Part shown: positions 16,089 to 24,607 of the stretch, one piece after another
How the letters are laid out: each line of letters opens with the position of its first letter
How positions within the stretch are numbered: the first letter of the stretch is position 1
Origin: Firmicutes bacterium HGW-Firmicutes-9
Lineage (GTDB): Bacteria > Bacillota > Clostridia > Christensenellales > CAG-138
DNA: 64,000 bases
NCBI GenBank assembly: GCA_002841395.1
Contig: PGZM01000002.1
Span: forward strand, 442,201 to 506,200
Reading direction: 5' to 3'
Translations under genes and position numbers: made by a program
Notes under the pieces: generated by a model
Databases searched by the model: none
Told to the model about the DNA's origin: nothing
Seen by the model: the letters and a program-made list of their open reading frames with translations, nothing else

Positions 16089-16541
16089 TTATAGAACTTT
16101 CTCTAAATATATTAATTTCAAGTTATCAGAAACCTGCTGCTCGCGAAATATTCGGTATCCAGTACGTTCATAAAGTTTGATGTTTCTGACGCTCATTGAA
16201 CTCGTGAACAGCTCATATCTTTTGTGTGGGCAGACGCGTTCGATTTCGTTCAGCAAGGCTGTACCAATGCCTTTCCCCTGCATGTCGGGTTGAACGATCA
16301 ATTTTCCGATATAAAGTGTACTCTCTTTTGAATGAGCCCGAACAGAACCGATGATTCTTCCGTCATCGTTGACCGCTTTCAAGATGGTTCCACTCTCGAA
16401 CTCGTTTTGCAATTCCAATAGAGTTTGTTGTAATGGCGGTATGTTGGGGTTGTTTAGCAATCGCGCCTCGCTTTGGTAAGCCGCATGTTGCAAATCAAGA
16501 ATATCCTGTAAATCCGTTTGTTCGGCTAATAGTATACGCAT
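16089..16541 (-). CDS. GNAT-family N-acetyltransferase
   Basis: 150 residues from the ATG at 16541 (GTGGAG 6 bases upstream). Acetyl-CoA-binding motif A is clear: LIVQPDMQGKGIGTALLNEIE (near residue 85), preceded by GSVRAHSKESTLYIGKL and followed by the beta6-beta7 region KLYERTGYRIF. Substrate unknown. Base composition is more AT-rich than its neighbours. It lies after the spo0A terminator, so it is probably transcribed separately. Confidence 0.85.
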   Translation of the reverse strand: MRILLAEQTDLQDILDLQHAAYQSEARLLNNPNIPPLQQTLLELQNEFESGTILKAVNDDGRIIGSVRAHSKESTLYIGKLIVQPDMQGKGIGTALLNEIERVCPHKRYELFTSSMSVRNIKLYERTGYRIFREQQVSDNLKLIYLEKVL

Positions 16542-16581
16542 AATGTACTCCACTATCTTCACTATGAAATATAGCTCTAAC

Positions 16582-16617
16582 ATAAAAAGAGACCGCTGCA
16601 AACGCGCAGCGGTTCTT
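16582..16617 (-). terminator. Rho-independent terminator after the Spo0A-like gene
   Basis: Stem ACCGCTGC/GCAGCGGT with a 6-base loop and outer A/T pairs, then CTCTTTTT on the minus strand. Ends the long nusB-to-spo0A gene cluster. Confidence 0.85.
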
Positions 16618-16619
16618 GC

Positions 16620-17378
16620 TTATCTTTTCACGTAGGTCAGCGCGCGCTGTGCCATCATCGCGATGAACTCCAGATTGCTGGGTTTTCCTTTGAAGTCATT
16701 CGCCGTATAGCCGAAGTATTCTTTAATTGTATCTGCGTTACCACGTGTCCAGGCGATCTCGATTGCATTTCGCACCGCGTGTTCCACGAGCGGTGGTCGA
16801 GTATTGAAAATCTTCGCGACGGTTGGATAGATATCGTTGGTGATACTCAAATCTACGGGGGACTCGCTCATGGCATAGATGCGAATCGCATCACGCAGAT
16901 AGTAATACCCCTTCAAATGTGCCGGAACGCCGATTGCGCGAATGCCTGCCGCAATCTGGCTTTCGAGGATATCCACCATCTCGTCCGCTTTTTCCGTTTC
17001 ACGTTCGTACAGACGGATGAACTCCAACACACGAAGCTGAACAAGATCATACTTGAGCGGTTTTGTAAAGCAATAGATCACACGATCTTTGATGATTTGC
17101 AGCAGCCGATCATCCGCAAGAGCAGTCGTTACAAAAACGAGCGGACGCCTGTCTTCGCCAAGTTTTCCAATAAAGTCTAGAACGCTGATTCCATCCAGAT
17201 CATGAAGAAAGAGGTCAAGAATCAAAAGGTCAACGTCCCGCGCAAGGATTGTATCGACAGCGTCTCTGCCGGTGAACACGCTCGGAAGCAGGCGAATGTC
17301 TTTTACACGATGAAAGGCCGCCTCGATCCCCTTTGCGTCAGCGATGTTGTTGCTTGCAATCAGCAGATTCTTCTTCAT
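16620..17378 (-). CDS. spo0A: Spo0A-like response regulator with atypical receiver
   Basis: 252 residues from the ATG at 17378 (GGGAGAG upstream). N-terminal receiver (1-120) and a Spo0A C-terminal DNA-binding domain, recognised by IRAIGVPAHLKGYYYLRDAI, NAIEIAWTRGN and KPSNLEFIAM. It also sits in the conserved spo0A position after recN. Oddities: the acidic Mg-binding pair (Asp10-Asp11 in B. subtilis) is replaced by Ser9-Asn10, while the phosphoacceptor Asp55, switch Thr84/85 and Lys106 remain. In the recognition helix several residues differ (PLVEHAVRN where B. subtilis has SRVERAIRH). So it may be poorly phosphorylated and bind altered DNA sites. It is the orthologue by context, but sporulation competence cannot be assumed. 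Confidence 0.85.
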   Translation of the reverse strand: MKKNLLIASNNIADAKGIEAAFHRVKDIRLLPSVFTGRDAVDTILARDVDLLILDLFLHDLDGISVLDFIGKLGEDRRPLVFVTTALADDRLLQIIKDRVIYCFTKPLKYDLVQLRVLEFIRLYERETEKADEMVDILESQIAAGIRAIGVPAHLKGYYYLRDAIRIYAMSESPVDLSITNDIYPTVAKIFNTRPPLVEHAVRNAIEIAWTRGNADTIKEYFGYTANDFKGKPSNLEFIAMMAQRALTYVKR

Positions 17379-17544
17379 GTGCTCTCCCGCGGCAGACAAA
17401 CGAAACAACAAAAGTACAGAAATTGATAATATTCGTTCTGTTTCGATAAAAACCGCTATTTCACGCGCCGCCGTTCCAGAATATCCCCGAAATCTGCGAG
17501 GATTCTGTTTAAACTAACAACTTATACCCTATCTTCATGACAGA

Positions 17545-17551
17545 TTCGACA
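17545..17551 (-). promoter_or_regulatory. 0A-box-like sequence upstream of the Spo0A-like gene
   Basis: Minus strand ATTGTCGAAT contains TGTCGAA, 167 bases before the spo0A start and just after the recN stop. In Bacilli spo0A is autoregulated through such boxes; a near-match (TATCGAA) lies about 100 bases closer to the gene. Tentative, because the DNA-binding helix is divergent. Confidence 0.3.
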
Positions 17552-17568
17552 ATATATACTATAATCTG

Positions 17569-19275
17569 TTAAAATGTACGCTGCATTGCAGCCTCTGCCG
17601 CGTCGATGAGCTGCTGTGCGTGTTCCAGCGCAACCGCATCCGTGCCACCGCTGCCCATGATGCGAGCGATCTCCCGCGCACGCTGTTCCGGGCTAAGCTT
17701 CACCGCGTTGGAGCGCGTATGCTCTCCCGTCTCTTCTTTATAGACGAGGTACTGATGGTTTGCATAGGCCGCGATCTGCGGCAGATGCGTGATGCAAAGC
17801 ACCTGATGATTCTTTGCGATCTGGCGCATCTTTACGGCAACCGCGGTACCAATCTGGCCGCTGATGCCACTGTCGATTTCGTCAAACACCATCGTGGGGA
17901 TTCCGTCTAGGTCTGCCAACACGCTCTTAAACGAAAGCATGATACGGGAAAGTTCGCCGCCGGACGCAACCTTGCTCAACGATTTGACCGGCTCACCACG
18001 GTTGGTCGAGAGCAAAAACTCTACGTCGTCGGTGCCGTTTGCGGACGGTATCTCGCCAGATAGCGTTTCAAACTTTGCGGAAAACGCAGCGTGCGGCATG
18101 CCCAGATCGCTCAACTCCGGCAGCAGTCGCGCGCTCATGCGCTCTGCCGCCAGCTTGCGCAGTTCAGAAAGCTCCATACTTAGCGCATCATATTCCACCT
18201 TTGCCGCGGCATACTCCGCAGCAAGCTGTTCCCTGCGCTCTTCCGCGTTGTCGATGAGGTCCAGCTCTTCCACGCCCTTTTCGCGGTATGCAAGGATCTC
18301 TTCGATGTTTGCGCCATACTTGCGCTTTAATGTGGAGATCAACTCCAAACGGGATTCAATCTCGTCCAGCATATCGGGTTCAAACGAAAAATCCGCGCGA
18401 TAATCGCGCAGCGTATAGCTTGCGTCTTCCAGATCATAATAAAGCTGATGGAGTTTCTCTGATAGCTGCTGATAGTCCGCACGCAGCCGCGCGATACCGT
18501 CCAGCATATGCAGGGCAACGCTAAACGAAGCCAGCGCGCCGCCGTTTTCTGCCTCGTCTCCGCTGAGTGCCGTGTTTGCGCCCTCAAGCCCTTCCATTAC
18601 GGCCTGTGCGTTTTGCAGCAGTCCCCGCTGTTCTTCGAGCTGTTCTTCTTCTCCGATGCTGAGATTCGCCGCATCGATTTCTTTGATCTGATACGTCAAC
18701 AGATCGATCCGTCTGGAACGCTCCTGTTCGTTGAACTGCGCGGCATGCAAAAGCCGTCTTGTCTCAACTGCCCGATGATAGGCTTCCGTCACGCGCGTCT
18801 TGACATCCAGCGCCTCTTTGCCCGCAAAGTGATCGAGTAGATTGATATGCCGTTTTTCATCCAGGAGAGATTGGTGCGCGTGCTGACCGTGAATATCCAC
18901 CAGCGCGTCACCGATGAGTTTGAGAACGCTTGTATTGATCAAAGTGCCGTTTGCGCGGCAGACATTCTTGCCGCTTAATGAAAACTCGCGATAGAGCGTC
19001 AGTTCATTGTCTTCGCAATCAATCCCCTGCTCGGAGAGAACATCAAACACAGGTTCGCCGGACGCCAGCACAAACGTCGCCTCGACGCTTGCCTTCTCCT
19101 CGCCGGATTTGACGAGTTCGCGGCTTGCGCGCTCGCCCAAAACGAAATTGAGCGCTTCAATAATAATGGATTTTCCAGCGCCGGTCTCACCGGTCAGCAC
19201 GGAAAACCCACCGAAAAACGCAATCGACTGCTGATCGATCAGCGCAATATTGTGTATGGATAAATCTTTGAGCAA
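17569..19275 (-). CDS. recN: DNA repair protein RecN
   Basis: 568 residues. SMC-like ATPase acting at double-strand breaks. Start set at TTG 19275: GGGAGG lies 8 bases upstream and the protein then begins LLKDLSIHNIALID, the usual RecN N-terminus; a GTG at 19308 would add 11 unconserved residues. Walker A is VLTGETGAGKSIIIEAL, coiled-coil arms fill residues about 155-370, and the C-terminal ABC part has KSLSKVASGGELSRIML (signature), PTMVFDEIDSGISG (Walker B) and CITHLPQIA. In Bacilli recN is followed by spoIVB then spo0A; here it is directly followed by spo0A. Confidence 0.96.
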   Translation of the reverse strand: MLKDLSIHNIALIDQQSIAFFGGFSVLTGETGAGKSIIIEALNFVLGERASRELVKSGEEKASVEATFVLASGEPVFDVLSEQGIDCEDNELTLYREFSLSGKNVCRANGTLINTSVLKLIGDALVDIHGQHAHQSLLDEKRHINLLDHFAGKEALDVKTRVTEAYHRAVETRRLLHAAQFNEQERSRRIDLLTYQIKEIDAANLSIGEEEQLEEQRGLLQNAQAVMEGLEGANTALSGDEAENGGALASFSVALHMLDGIARLRADYQQLSEKLHQLYYDLEDASYTLRDYRADFSFEPDMLDEIESRLELISTLKRKYGANIEEILAYREKGVEELDLIDNAEERREQLAAEYAAAKVEYDALSMELSELRKLAAERMSARLLPELSDLGMPHAAFSAKFETLSGEIPSANGTDDVEFLLSTNRGEPVKSLSKVASGGELSRIMLSFKSVLADLDGIPTMVFDEIDSGISGQIGTAVAVKMRQIAKNHQVLCITHLPQIAAYANHQYLVYKEETGEHTRSNAVKLSPEQRAREIARIMGSGGTDAVALEHAQQLIDAAEAAMQRTF

Positions 19276-19404
19276 AGTCGACGCCCTCCCGTTTTCATGA
19301 GCATCCACGTTCTATATGTCGTAAAAGCGTGACTGCGCGCTCACCATCAGAGCCACCCTGCCGGAGGCCGACCATTGAGCGCGCCATGTCCGCAAAAAGC
19401 CAGA

Positions 19405-19854
19405 TTACTTAAGCATCTTCTGGAACTTCTTAATGATATCGCCGACGCTCTTTGCGTCCCGCACGGCGATAAAGATCGTGTTGTCGCCCGCAATCGAGCC
19501 GAGAATATCCGGCCACTTGAGGGTATCAACCGCTTCCGCCGCAGCGTTTGCGCTGCCTGCGATGGTCTTGATCACGATCAGGTTTCCCGCGCTGGTTACG
19601 GAAAGCACGCAGTTGCTGAACATGCGGATAAAGCGTTCCTGCAGGTCCGCTTCGGCCTTCTCCACCGTCGCATAGCGATAACGGCCTTCCGGCGTGAGCA
19701 CCTTGATCAGGCGCAATTCTTTGATGTCGCGTGAAACGGTTGCCTGCGTAACGGAGAACCCGTGATCGCGGAGTTTCCCTGCGAGCTCCTCCTGCGTTTC
19801 GATGTTTTCCGAGGCAATGAGTTTGGAAATCATGTCATGGCGTTTTGCTTTCAT
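19405..19854 (-). CDS. argR: Arginine repressor
   Basis: 149 residues. ArgR/AhrC hexameric repressor of arginine biosynthesis and activator of catabolism. Winged-helix DNA-binding domain 1-70 with TQATVSRDIKELRLIKV, and a C-terminal arginine-binding/hexamer domain with KTIAGSANAAAEAVD and GSIAGDNTIFIAVRD, the conserved ligand motif with Asp. Position between nadK and recN is the normal Firmicutes order. No arginine biosynthesis genes lie in the window. Confidence 0.95.
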   Translation of the reverse strand: MKAKRHDMISKLIASENIETQEELAGKLRDHGFSVTQATVSRDIKELRLIKVLTPEGRYRYATVEKAEADLQERFIRMFSNCVLSVTSAGNLIVIKTIAGSANAAAEAVDTLKWPDILGSIAGDNTIFIAVRDAKSVGDIIKKFQKMLK

Positions 19855-19990
19855 GTTTCAAATCCCCAATACTAAATAATGATGAGTGCGTAAAAGAATG
19901 TGTCGCTGTTAAACGTCGCATCGGTATCTTAAGAGTTGTGGTGTTATTTAAATGCCGCATTTTCAGCAGCATAGAGACCAAGGGAAACGA

Positions 19991-20782
19991 TCAAGTGAGT
20001 TTTTGGCGGATGAGTTCAAAAACGTTCTGTTCCTGAAAACGGATGAACCGCACGCGCAGATTGGATCGTGTCACGCTGATGCGATCGTCCGGGTTGATGT
20101 TGCGCAGCTTGATGCCGTCTCCTGCAACAAACCCTTCGCCGTTGACTCGGAATGTCCATACAGCATCCGGCGCGCTGACAATCGGGCGGATATGCAGCGT
20201 GTGCGAGCAGACTGCGGTGACGATGATGCTATCGAGCGATTGCGTGACCACTGGGCCGCCTGCAGAGAGATTGTATGCCGTACTGCCGGTTGGCGTACTC
20301 GCAATGATGCCATCGGAGAAAACGGAGCCGACGGATTGTCCGTCGCAAAACATATCGATGTGAATCGTACCGGAAAAAGATTGCTTTGCGATCATGATGT
20401 CGTTGAGGCAGCTCGCAAACGGCGCGTCGTTGATGCTGCACAACAGCGTCATCCGCTCTTCCACGCGATACTCGCCGTGCTGGATTCGTTCGATTGCTCC
20501 GGAGAACTCGTCCATCGCAATTTCGCTCAAGAATCCGATCCTGCCGAGGTTCACGCCCAGCAGCGGAATGTCTAGTTTCGCTGCCTCCGAGGCAAAGCGA
20601 AGCAATGTCCCGTCCCCGCCGATGACGACCAGCAGATCCGGCGCAAGGTGCTCCTGCCGCAGCGCTTCGACGCCGTCGAGCGGAACCGTTTCTTCGCCAA
20701 GTGCTTCTGCCTGCTGCATCAAACGGACACGAAATTCGGCAATGCCTTCCTTTTCGAGATTACCAGCAAAGCCGATCTTCAT
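19991..20782 (-). CDS. nadK: NAD kinase
   Basis: 263 residues. ATP-dependent phosphorylation of NAD to NADP. Family hallmarks: LVVIGGDGTLLRFA (GGDG, near residue 57), GVNLGRIGFLSE, catalytic NDI (NDIMI), and the glycine-rich STPTGSTAYNLSAGGP. GGAG precedes the ATG. It lies between tlyA and argR in the same order as other Clostridia. The 136-base gap to argR may hold a separate promoter, but I cannot pick one. Confidence 0.95.
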   Translation of the reverse strand: MKIGFAGNLEKEGIAEFRVRLMQQAEALGEETVPLDGVEALRQEHLAPDLLVVIGGDGTLLRFASEAAKLDIPLLGVNLGRIGFLSEIAMDEFSGAIERIQHGEYRVEERMTLLCSINDAPFASCLNDIMIAKQSFSGTIHIDMFCDGQSVGSVFSDGIIASTPTGSTAYNLSAGGPVVTQSLDSIIVTAVCSHTLHIRPIVSAPDAVWTFRVNGEGFVAGDGIKLRNINPDDRISVTRSNLRVRFIRFQEQNVFELIRQKLT

Positions 20783-20866
20783 CGTTTTCGCTCCAAAAAA
20801 GATAATATGACCATATTATACGGCCTAGCTTATAAAAATACAAGAGAAAATATGAATATGTATGCT

Positions 20867-21679
20867 TTATATGCACGTGTCATGTGCATCCTGTACAACA
20901 GAAACGGCTGTGTTATGGTCGATTTCTGTTGCAGTGTGATTTTCTTGTATGCATTTTTCTAAGAATACGAGAAATTCGATGTTTCCTTTCGGCCCGCGAA
21001 TCGGTGAATATGACAGCCCGCTTACACAAAAACCTGCGTCGCGCGCAACGCCGATGACGCGATCAATCACCTCGATATGCGTTTCCGCTTCGGAAACGAC
21101 GCCGTGTTTGCCAACCTTGTTCTTCCCAGCCTCAAACTGCGGTTTGATCAGAGCGACCACCTGACCGCCATCCGCTAAACAAGGGTATAGCGGCGGCAGA
21201 ATTTTATCCAGAGAAATAAACGAGACGTCGATGGAGGCAAAGTCCAGCCCGCCTTCAAACCAGGCAGGTTCCATGAATCGCGCATTGGTGCGCTCGAGTG
21301 TAACCACCCGCTTGTCGCTGCGCAGTTTCCAGTCCAGCTGGCCGTAGCCGACGTCGATTGCGAACACTTTCTTCGCGCCGTGCTGCAACATGCAGTCCGT
21401 GAATCCGCCCGTGGATGCGCCGATATCCGCGCAGGTTTTATCCGTCAGCGTGATCGGAAACACTTCCATCGCTTTCTGAAGTTTATATCCGCCACGGCTG
21501 ACAAACGGGCACGTATCACCACGAACGATGATGTTCATATCCTCCGTCACGAACTGCCCCGCCTTCTCGGCCTTGACCTCGCTGAGATAGACTTGACCCG
21601 CGAGTATCAGCGCGCGCGCTTCCTCGCGGCTTTTTGCGAGCCCGCGTTCAAACAACGCAACATCGAGGCGAGTTTTCAT
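20867..21679 (-). CDS. tlyA: TlyA-family rRNA methyltransferase / hemolysin-like protein
   Basis: 270 residues from ATG 21679, which overlaps the dxs stop by 4 bases (ATGA); GGAGGAG precedes it. N-terminal S4 RNA-binding domain (RLDVALFERGLAKSREEARA), then an FtsJ-like SAM-dependent methyltransferase: DIGASTGGFTDCMLQ is the SAM motif, FASIDVSFISL and LIKPQFEAGK the catalytic region with the K-D-K-E-type tetrad. Family members 2'-O-methylate 16S/23S rRNA. The label hemolysin is historic. Confidence 0.92.
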   Translation of the reverse strand: MKTRLDVALFERGLAKSREEARALILAGQVYLSEVKAEKAGQFVTEDMNIIVRGDTCPFVSRGGYKLQKAMEVFPITLTDKTCADIGASTGGFTDCMLQHGAKKVFAIDVGYGQLDWKLRSDKRVVTLERTNARFMEPAWFEGGLDFASIDVSFISLDKILPPLYPCLADGGQVVALIKPQFEAGKNKVGKHGVVSEAETHIEVIDRVIGVARDAGFCVSGLSYSPIRGPKGNIEFLVFLEKCIQENHTATEIDHNTAVSVVQDAHDTCI

Positions 21680-23502
21680 GCCAACTCCTCCATGAGGTTC
21701 TCTTCCAATGCGTCCGCGGTCAATCCGCAGAACTGTCGCTGATGATTCACGCACGCCTGCGAAACCGGATCGTTCGGCACACACATGCGAACTACGGGAA
21801 CCGGGGACAGTGCTGCATTCACGCGCAGGCCGAGGCAGTCAATCCCCTCTTCCATGACGACGACGCGTTTTGCCGTCTGTTTGACGCGCGAGAGCATCGA
21901 CTCGTCCATCGGTTCGATGGTACGCGCATTGATGAGGCCAACGTTGTGTTTCCGACAAACAGGCAGCGCGACGGAAACCATCGTGCCGGTTGCCATGACA
22001 GTCTGTTCATTGATCGGGAGAATTTCTTCCCAAACACCTTTTTCGACCGGTTGTTCCGAAACGGCCTGCATTAGACTCCCGCGCGGATACCGCACCGCGG
22101 CGGGTTCTCCAAGCGAAATCGCCAGCCGGAGCATATGCACCAGTTCCTGCTGCGTTGCGGGCGAGTAGATTGTCATATTCGGCATGGTCGAAAGAAACGC
22201 CATGTCATAGACGCCCTGATGCGTTTCCCCGTCGTCTCCGACGAGTCCCGCACGGTCAACCGCCAGCACGACCGGCAGCTTTTGCAGGCAAATGTCGTGT
22301 AAAATCTGGTCGTAGCCGCGCTGTAAGAAGGTTGAATAGATCGCAACCACTGGTTTCAATCCGCCCGCCGCCATACCGGCCGCCATCGTGAGCGCATGCT
22401 CCTCCGCAATGCCGACGTCAAAGAACCGATTTGAGAAACGTCCGGCGAACTCCGTCAATCCTGTTCCGATGGGCATCGCAGCAGAGACGGCCACGATCAG
22501 CGGGTCTTTTTGCGCGAGCTCGATCATCGTCTCGCCGAACACGCTGCTGTTGCTCTTCTTTAGTGCGGCTTCAATATCACCCGTATCAACGGAGAACGGC
22601 GCAACACCATGGAATTTCTCCGGATTGCGCTCGGAAAACGCATAGCCCTTTCCCTTTTGCGTGACGCAATGTACGATCACGGGAACGCGTAAATCCTTCG
22701 CGCGTTGAAGCATGCGAGTGAGTTCCTCGATATTATGCCCGTCGATCGGACCGAGATAGAGAAAACCCATGTCCTCAAACATACGAACAGGCATCAAAAA
22801 GCTTTTGATGCGATTCTTTAAATTCTCCATGTGTCGCGACAGCCAGCGTCCGAAAATACCCGTGTCGAGCGAGCGCACGAGCCTGCGCTTAAAGCGCACA
22901 TACCACGCGCTGGAGCGCATGTTGACGAGCATCCGGTGCATCGCACCGACGTTCGGGGAAATCGACATCTCGTTGTCGTTGATGATCACAATCAGCGGCA
23001 CGTCCGCCTGGCCCGCGTCGTTGAGTCCTTCAAACGCAAGCCCGCCCGTAAGTGCGCCGTCGCCGACAAGTGCGATGGCAATGCCGTCCTCGCCTTTGAG
23101 CTTCATCGCGCGCGCCATACCCAGTGCGGCTGAAATTGCCGTTGACGCATGACCCGTATTAAAGTGATCGTGTTTGCTCTCTTCCCGCTTGGGGAAGCCG
23201 GAAAGTCCGTCTTCCTGACGGAGTGTGCAAAACGCCTCTCTGCGTCCGGTGAGAATCTTATGCGCGTATGCCTGATGACCGACGTCGAAGACGATCTTAT
23301 CCGTCGGGCTGTTGAACGCGCGGTGCATCGCGATGGTCAGCTCCACGACCCCAAGGCTGGAGGCGAGGTGACCACCGCAACGCGCGATATTTTCGATCAT
23401 ATACTGGCGCATCTGCGCCGCGAGAGCGGGCAGATCGCCTTCTTTGAGTTGTTTAAAGTCTTCCAGTGAGTTAACTTTGTCGAGTACCGGGTAACGATCC
23501 AT
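21676..23502 (-). CDS. dxs: 1-deoxy-D-xylulose-5-phosphate synthase
   Basis: 608 residues. First enzyme of the MEP isoprenoid pathway; condenses pyruvate and glyceraldehyde-3-phosphate with thiamine diphosphate. ThDP motif GDGALTGGLAFEGLNDAG...IINDNEMSISPN (about 145-180), catalytic His in GHQAYAHKIL and FNTGHAS, pyrimidine-binding DVGIAEEHALTMAAGMA in the middle domain, and a transketolase-type C-terminal domain. The ispA gene lies 41 bases upstream... on the minus strand dxs follows ispA, so both isoprenoid genes are co-transcribed. Confidence 0.96.
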   Translation of the reverse strand: MDRYPVLDKVNSLEDFKQLKEGDLPALAAQMRQYMIENIARCGGHLASSLGVVELTIAMHRAFNSPTDKIVFDVGHQAYAHKILTGRREAFCTLRQEDGLSGFPKREESKHDHFNTGHASTAISAALGMARAMKLKGEDGIAIALVGDGALTGGLAFEGLNDAGQADVPLIVIINDNEMSISPNVGAMHRMLVNMRSSAWYVRFKRRLVRSLDTGIFGRWLSRHMENLKNRIKSFLMPVRMFEDMGFLYLGPIDGHNIEELTRMLQRAKDLRVPVIVHCVTQKGKGYAFSERNPEKFHGVAPFSVDTGDIEAALKKSNSSVFGETMIELAQKDPLIVAVSAAMPIGTGLTEFAGRFSNRFFDVGIAEEHALTMAAGMAAGGLKPVVAIYSTFLQRGYDQILHDICLQKLPVVLAVDRAGLVGDDGETHQGVYDMAFLSTMPNMTIYSPATQQELVHMLRLAISLGEPAAVRYPRGSLMQAVSEQPVEKGVWEEILPINEQTVMATGTMVSVALPVCRKHNVGLINARTIEPMDESMLSRVKQTAKRVVVMEEGIDCLGLRVNAALSPVPVVRMCVPNDPVSQACVNHQRQFCGLTADALEENLMEELA

Positions 23503-23543
23503 CGTGTAATCTTTTCTTTCTGCGTTATTCTTCTAGTACTGTT

Positions 23544-24386
23544 TCAGGATTTTCGTGTCAGTGTATAGCTGATGAGTTCTGTAAAGAACGCGCCATCTCC
23601 GCCAACTTCCAACACGGCTTCGCGCGCTTCGTGCGCGTAACCTTTTGCATATTCTTTTGCCTGCTCCAAACCATAGACGGTTACAAACGTCGTCTTTCCT
23701 TCTTTCGCGTCTTTGCCGACGGACTTGCCGAGCACGGATGCTTCGCCTTCAAAATCCAGGATATCGTCCGTGATTTGAAACAGCATGCCATAAGCATCCG
23801 CAAAGCGAATCAGCGCCTCACGCTGTTCTTTGGTTGCGTTGGCGCAAGCCGCGCCGGAGGTGACCGCCGCGCGAAACAGTGCGCCGGTTTTATAATCCTG
23901 CAACTGCCTTAACAGCGTCTCGTCTCCACCGCTGTTGACGTCAAGACTCTGCCCCATCACCATCTCAAACGCGCCCTTCGAGATAGCCGCAAGCGCATCG
24001 GTGTGCGGGCAGAGCGAAAGCGCATAGAACGCAAGCGACTGAAGCCCGTCGCCCGCGAGAATCGCGTTTGCTTCCCCGAACGCTTTGTGGTTGCTGGGCT
24101 TGCCGCGGCGCATATCGTCGTTGTCCATCGCGGGCAGATCATCATGAATCAGCGAATAGGTGTGAATCATCTCCAGCGCGCACGCCGCGAGTAGCGCATC
24201 TTCCGGAGCGCCGCCGCAGAGTTCACAGGCCGCCATGCAAAGCGCCGGACGGATGCGTTTTCCGCCGGAGAACACGCTGTATGCCATGCTCTCCTTTAAA
24301 ATCGGCGCGAGGTCGCTTTCACTCAGCAGCTTGCCGAGTTTTTCCTCCGTTAAGACGGAATACTGCGTCAGCCGTTCACTCAGCAT
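23544..24386 (-). CDS. ispA: Polyprenyl (farnesyl/geranyl) diphosphate synthase
   Basis: 280 residues from the ATG at 24386, which overlaps the end of xseB by 11 bases; GAGG lies inside xseB. Elongates allylic diphosphates with IPP. First Asp-rich motif LIHDDLPAMDNDDMRRGKPSNH (DDxxxxD form with chain-length residues before it), second motif QITDDILDFEG with DD. KRIRPAL near the N-terminus binds diphosphate. The bacterial-type insertion in the first Asp-rich motif suggests a C15 product. Same operon as dxs. Confidence 0.94.
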   Translation of the reverse strand: MLSERLTQYSVLTEEKLGKLLSESDLAPILKESMAYSVFSGGKRIRPALCMAACELCGGAPEDALLAACALEMIHTYSLIHDDLPAMDNDDMRRGKPSNHKAFGEANAILAGDGLQSLAFYALSLCPHTDALAAISKGAFEMVMGQSLDVNSGGDETLLRQLQDYKTGALFRAAVTSGAACANATKEQREALIRFADAYGMLFQITDDILDFEGEASVLGKSVGKDAKEGKTTFVTVYGLEQAKEYAKGYAHEAREAVLEVGGDGAFFTELISYTLTRKS

Positions 24387-24588
24387 CGCTTTTACCCTCT
24401 GCGGCCTCGTTGAGTCGCGTGATGGTAGCCTCATATGCATCCAGCTGCCGTTCGCAGGATTTCACGAGCGTCATGCCCTCTTCATACAGGCGAATCATCT
24501 CATCCAGCGAGCCTTCCGCCGCTTCCAGCTGATTCACGATCTCCGAAAGCTTCTGCATGGCTTCTTCAAACCGCACCGATTGCTCCAT
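24376..24588 (-). CDS. xseB: Exodeoxyribonuclease VII small subunit
   Basis: 70 residues from the ATG at 24588, chosen for AAGGAG 7 bases upstream and because it removes the overlap with xseA. A helical protein with the family pattern FEEAMQKLSEIVNQLEAAEGSLDEMIRLYEEGM, forming the coiled-coil partner of XseA. The xseA stop at 24608 is 19 bases upstream; ispA overlaps its end by 11 bases. Confidence 0.93.
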   Translation of the reverse strand: MEQSVRFEEAMQKLSEIVNQLEAAEGSLDEMIRLYEEGMTLVKSCERQLDAYEATITRLNEAAEGKSDAE

Positions 24589-24607
24589 GTTTTTTCTCCT
24601 TACTCGA

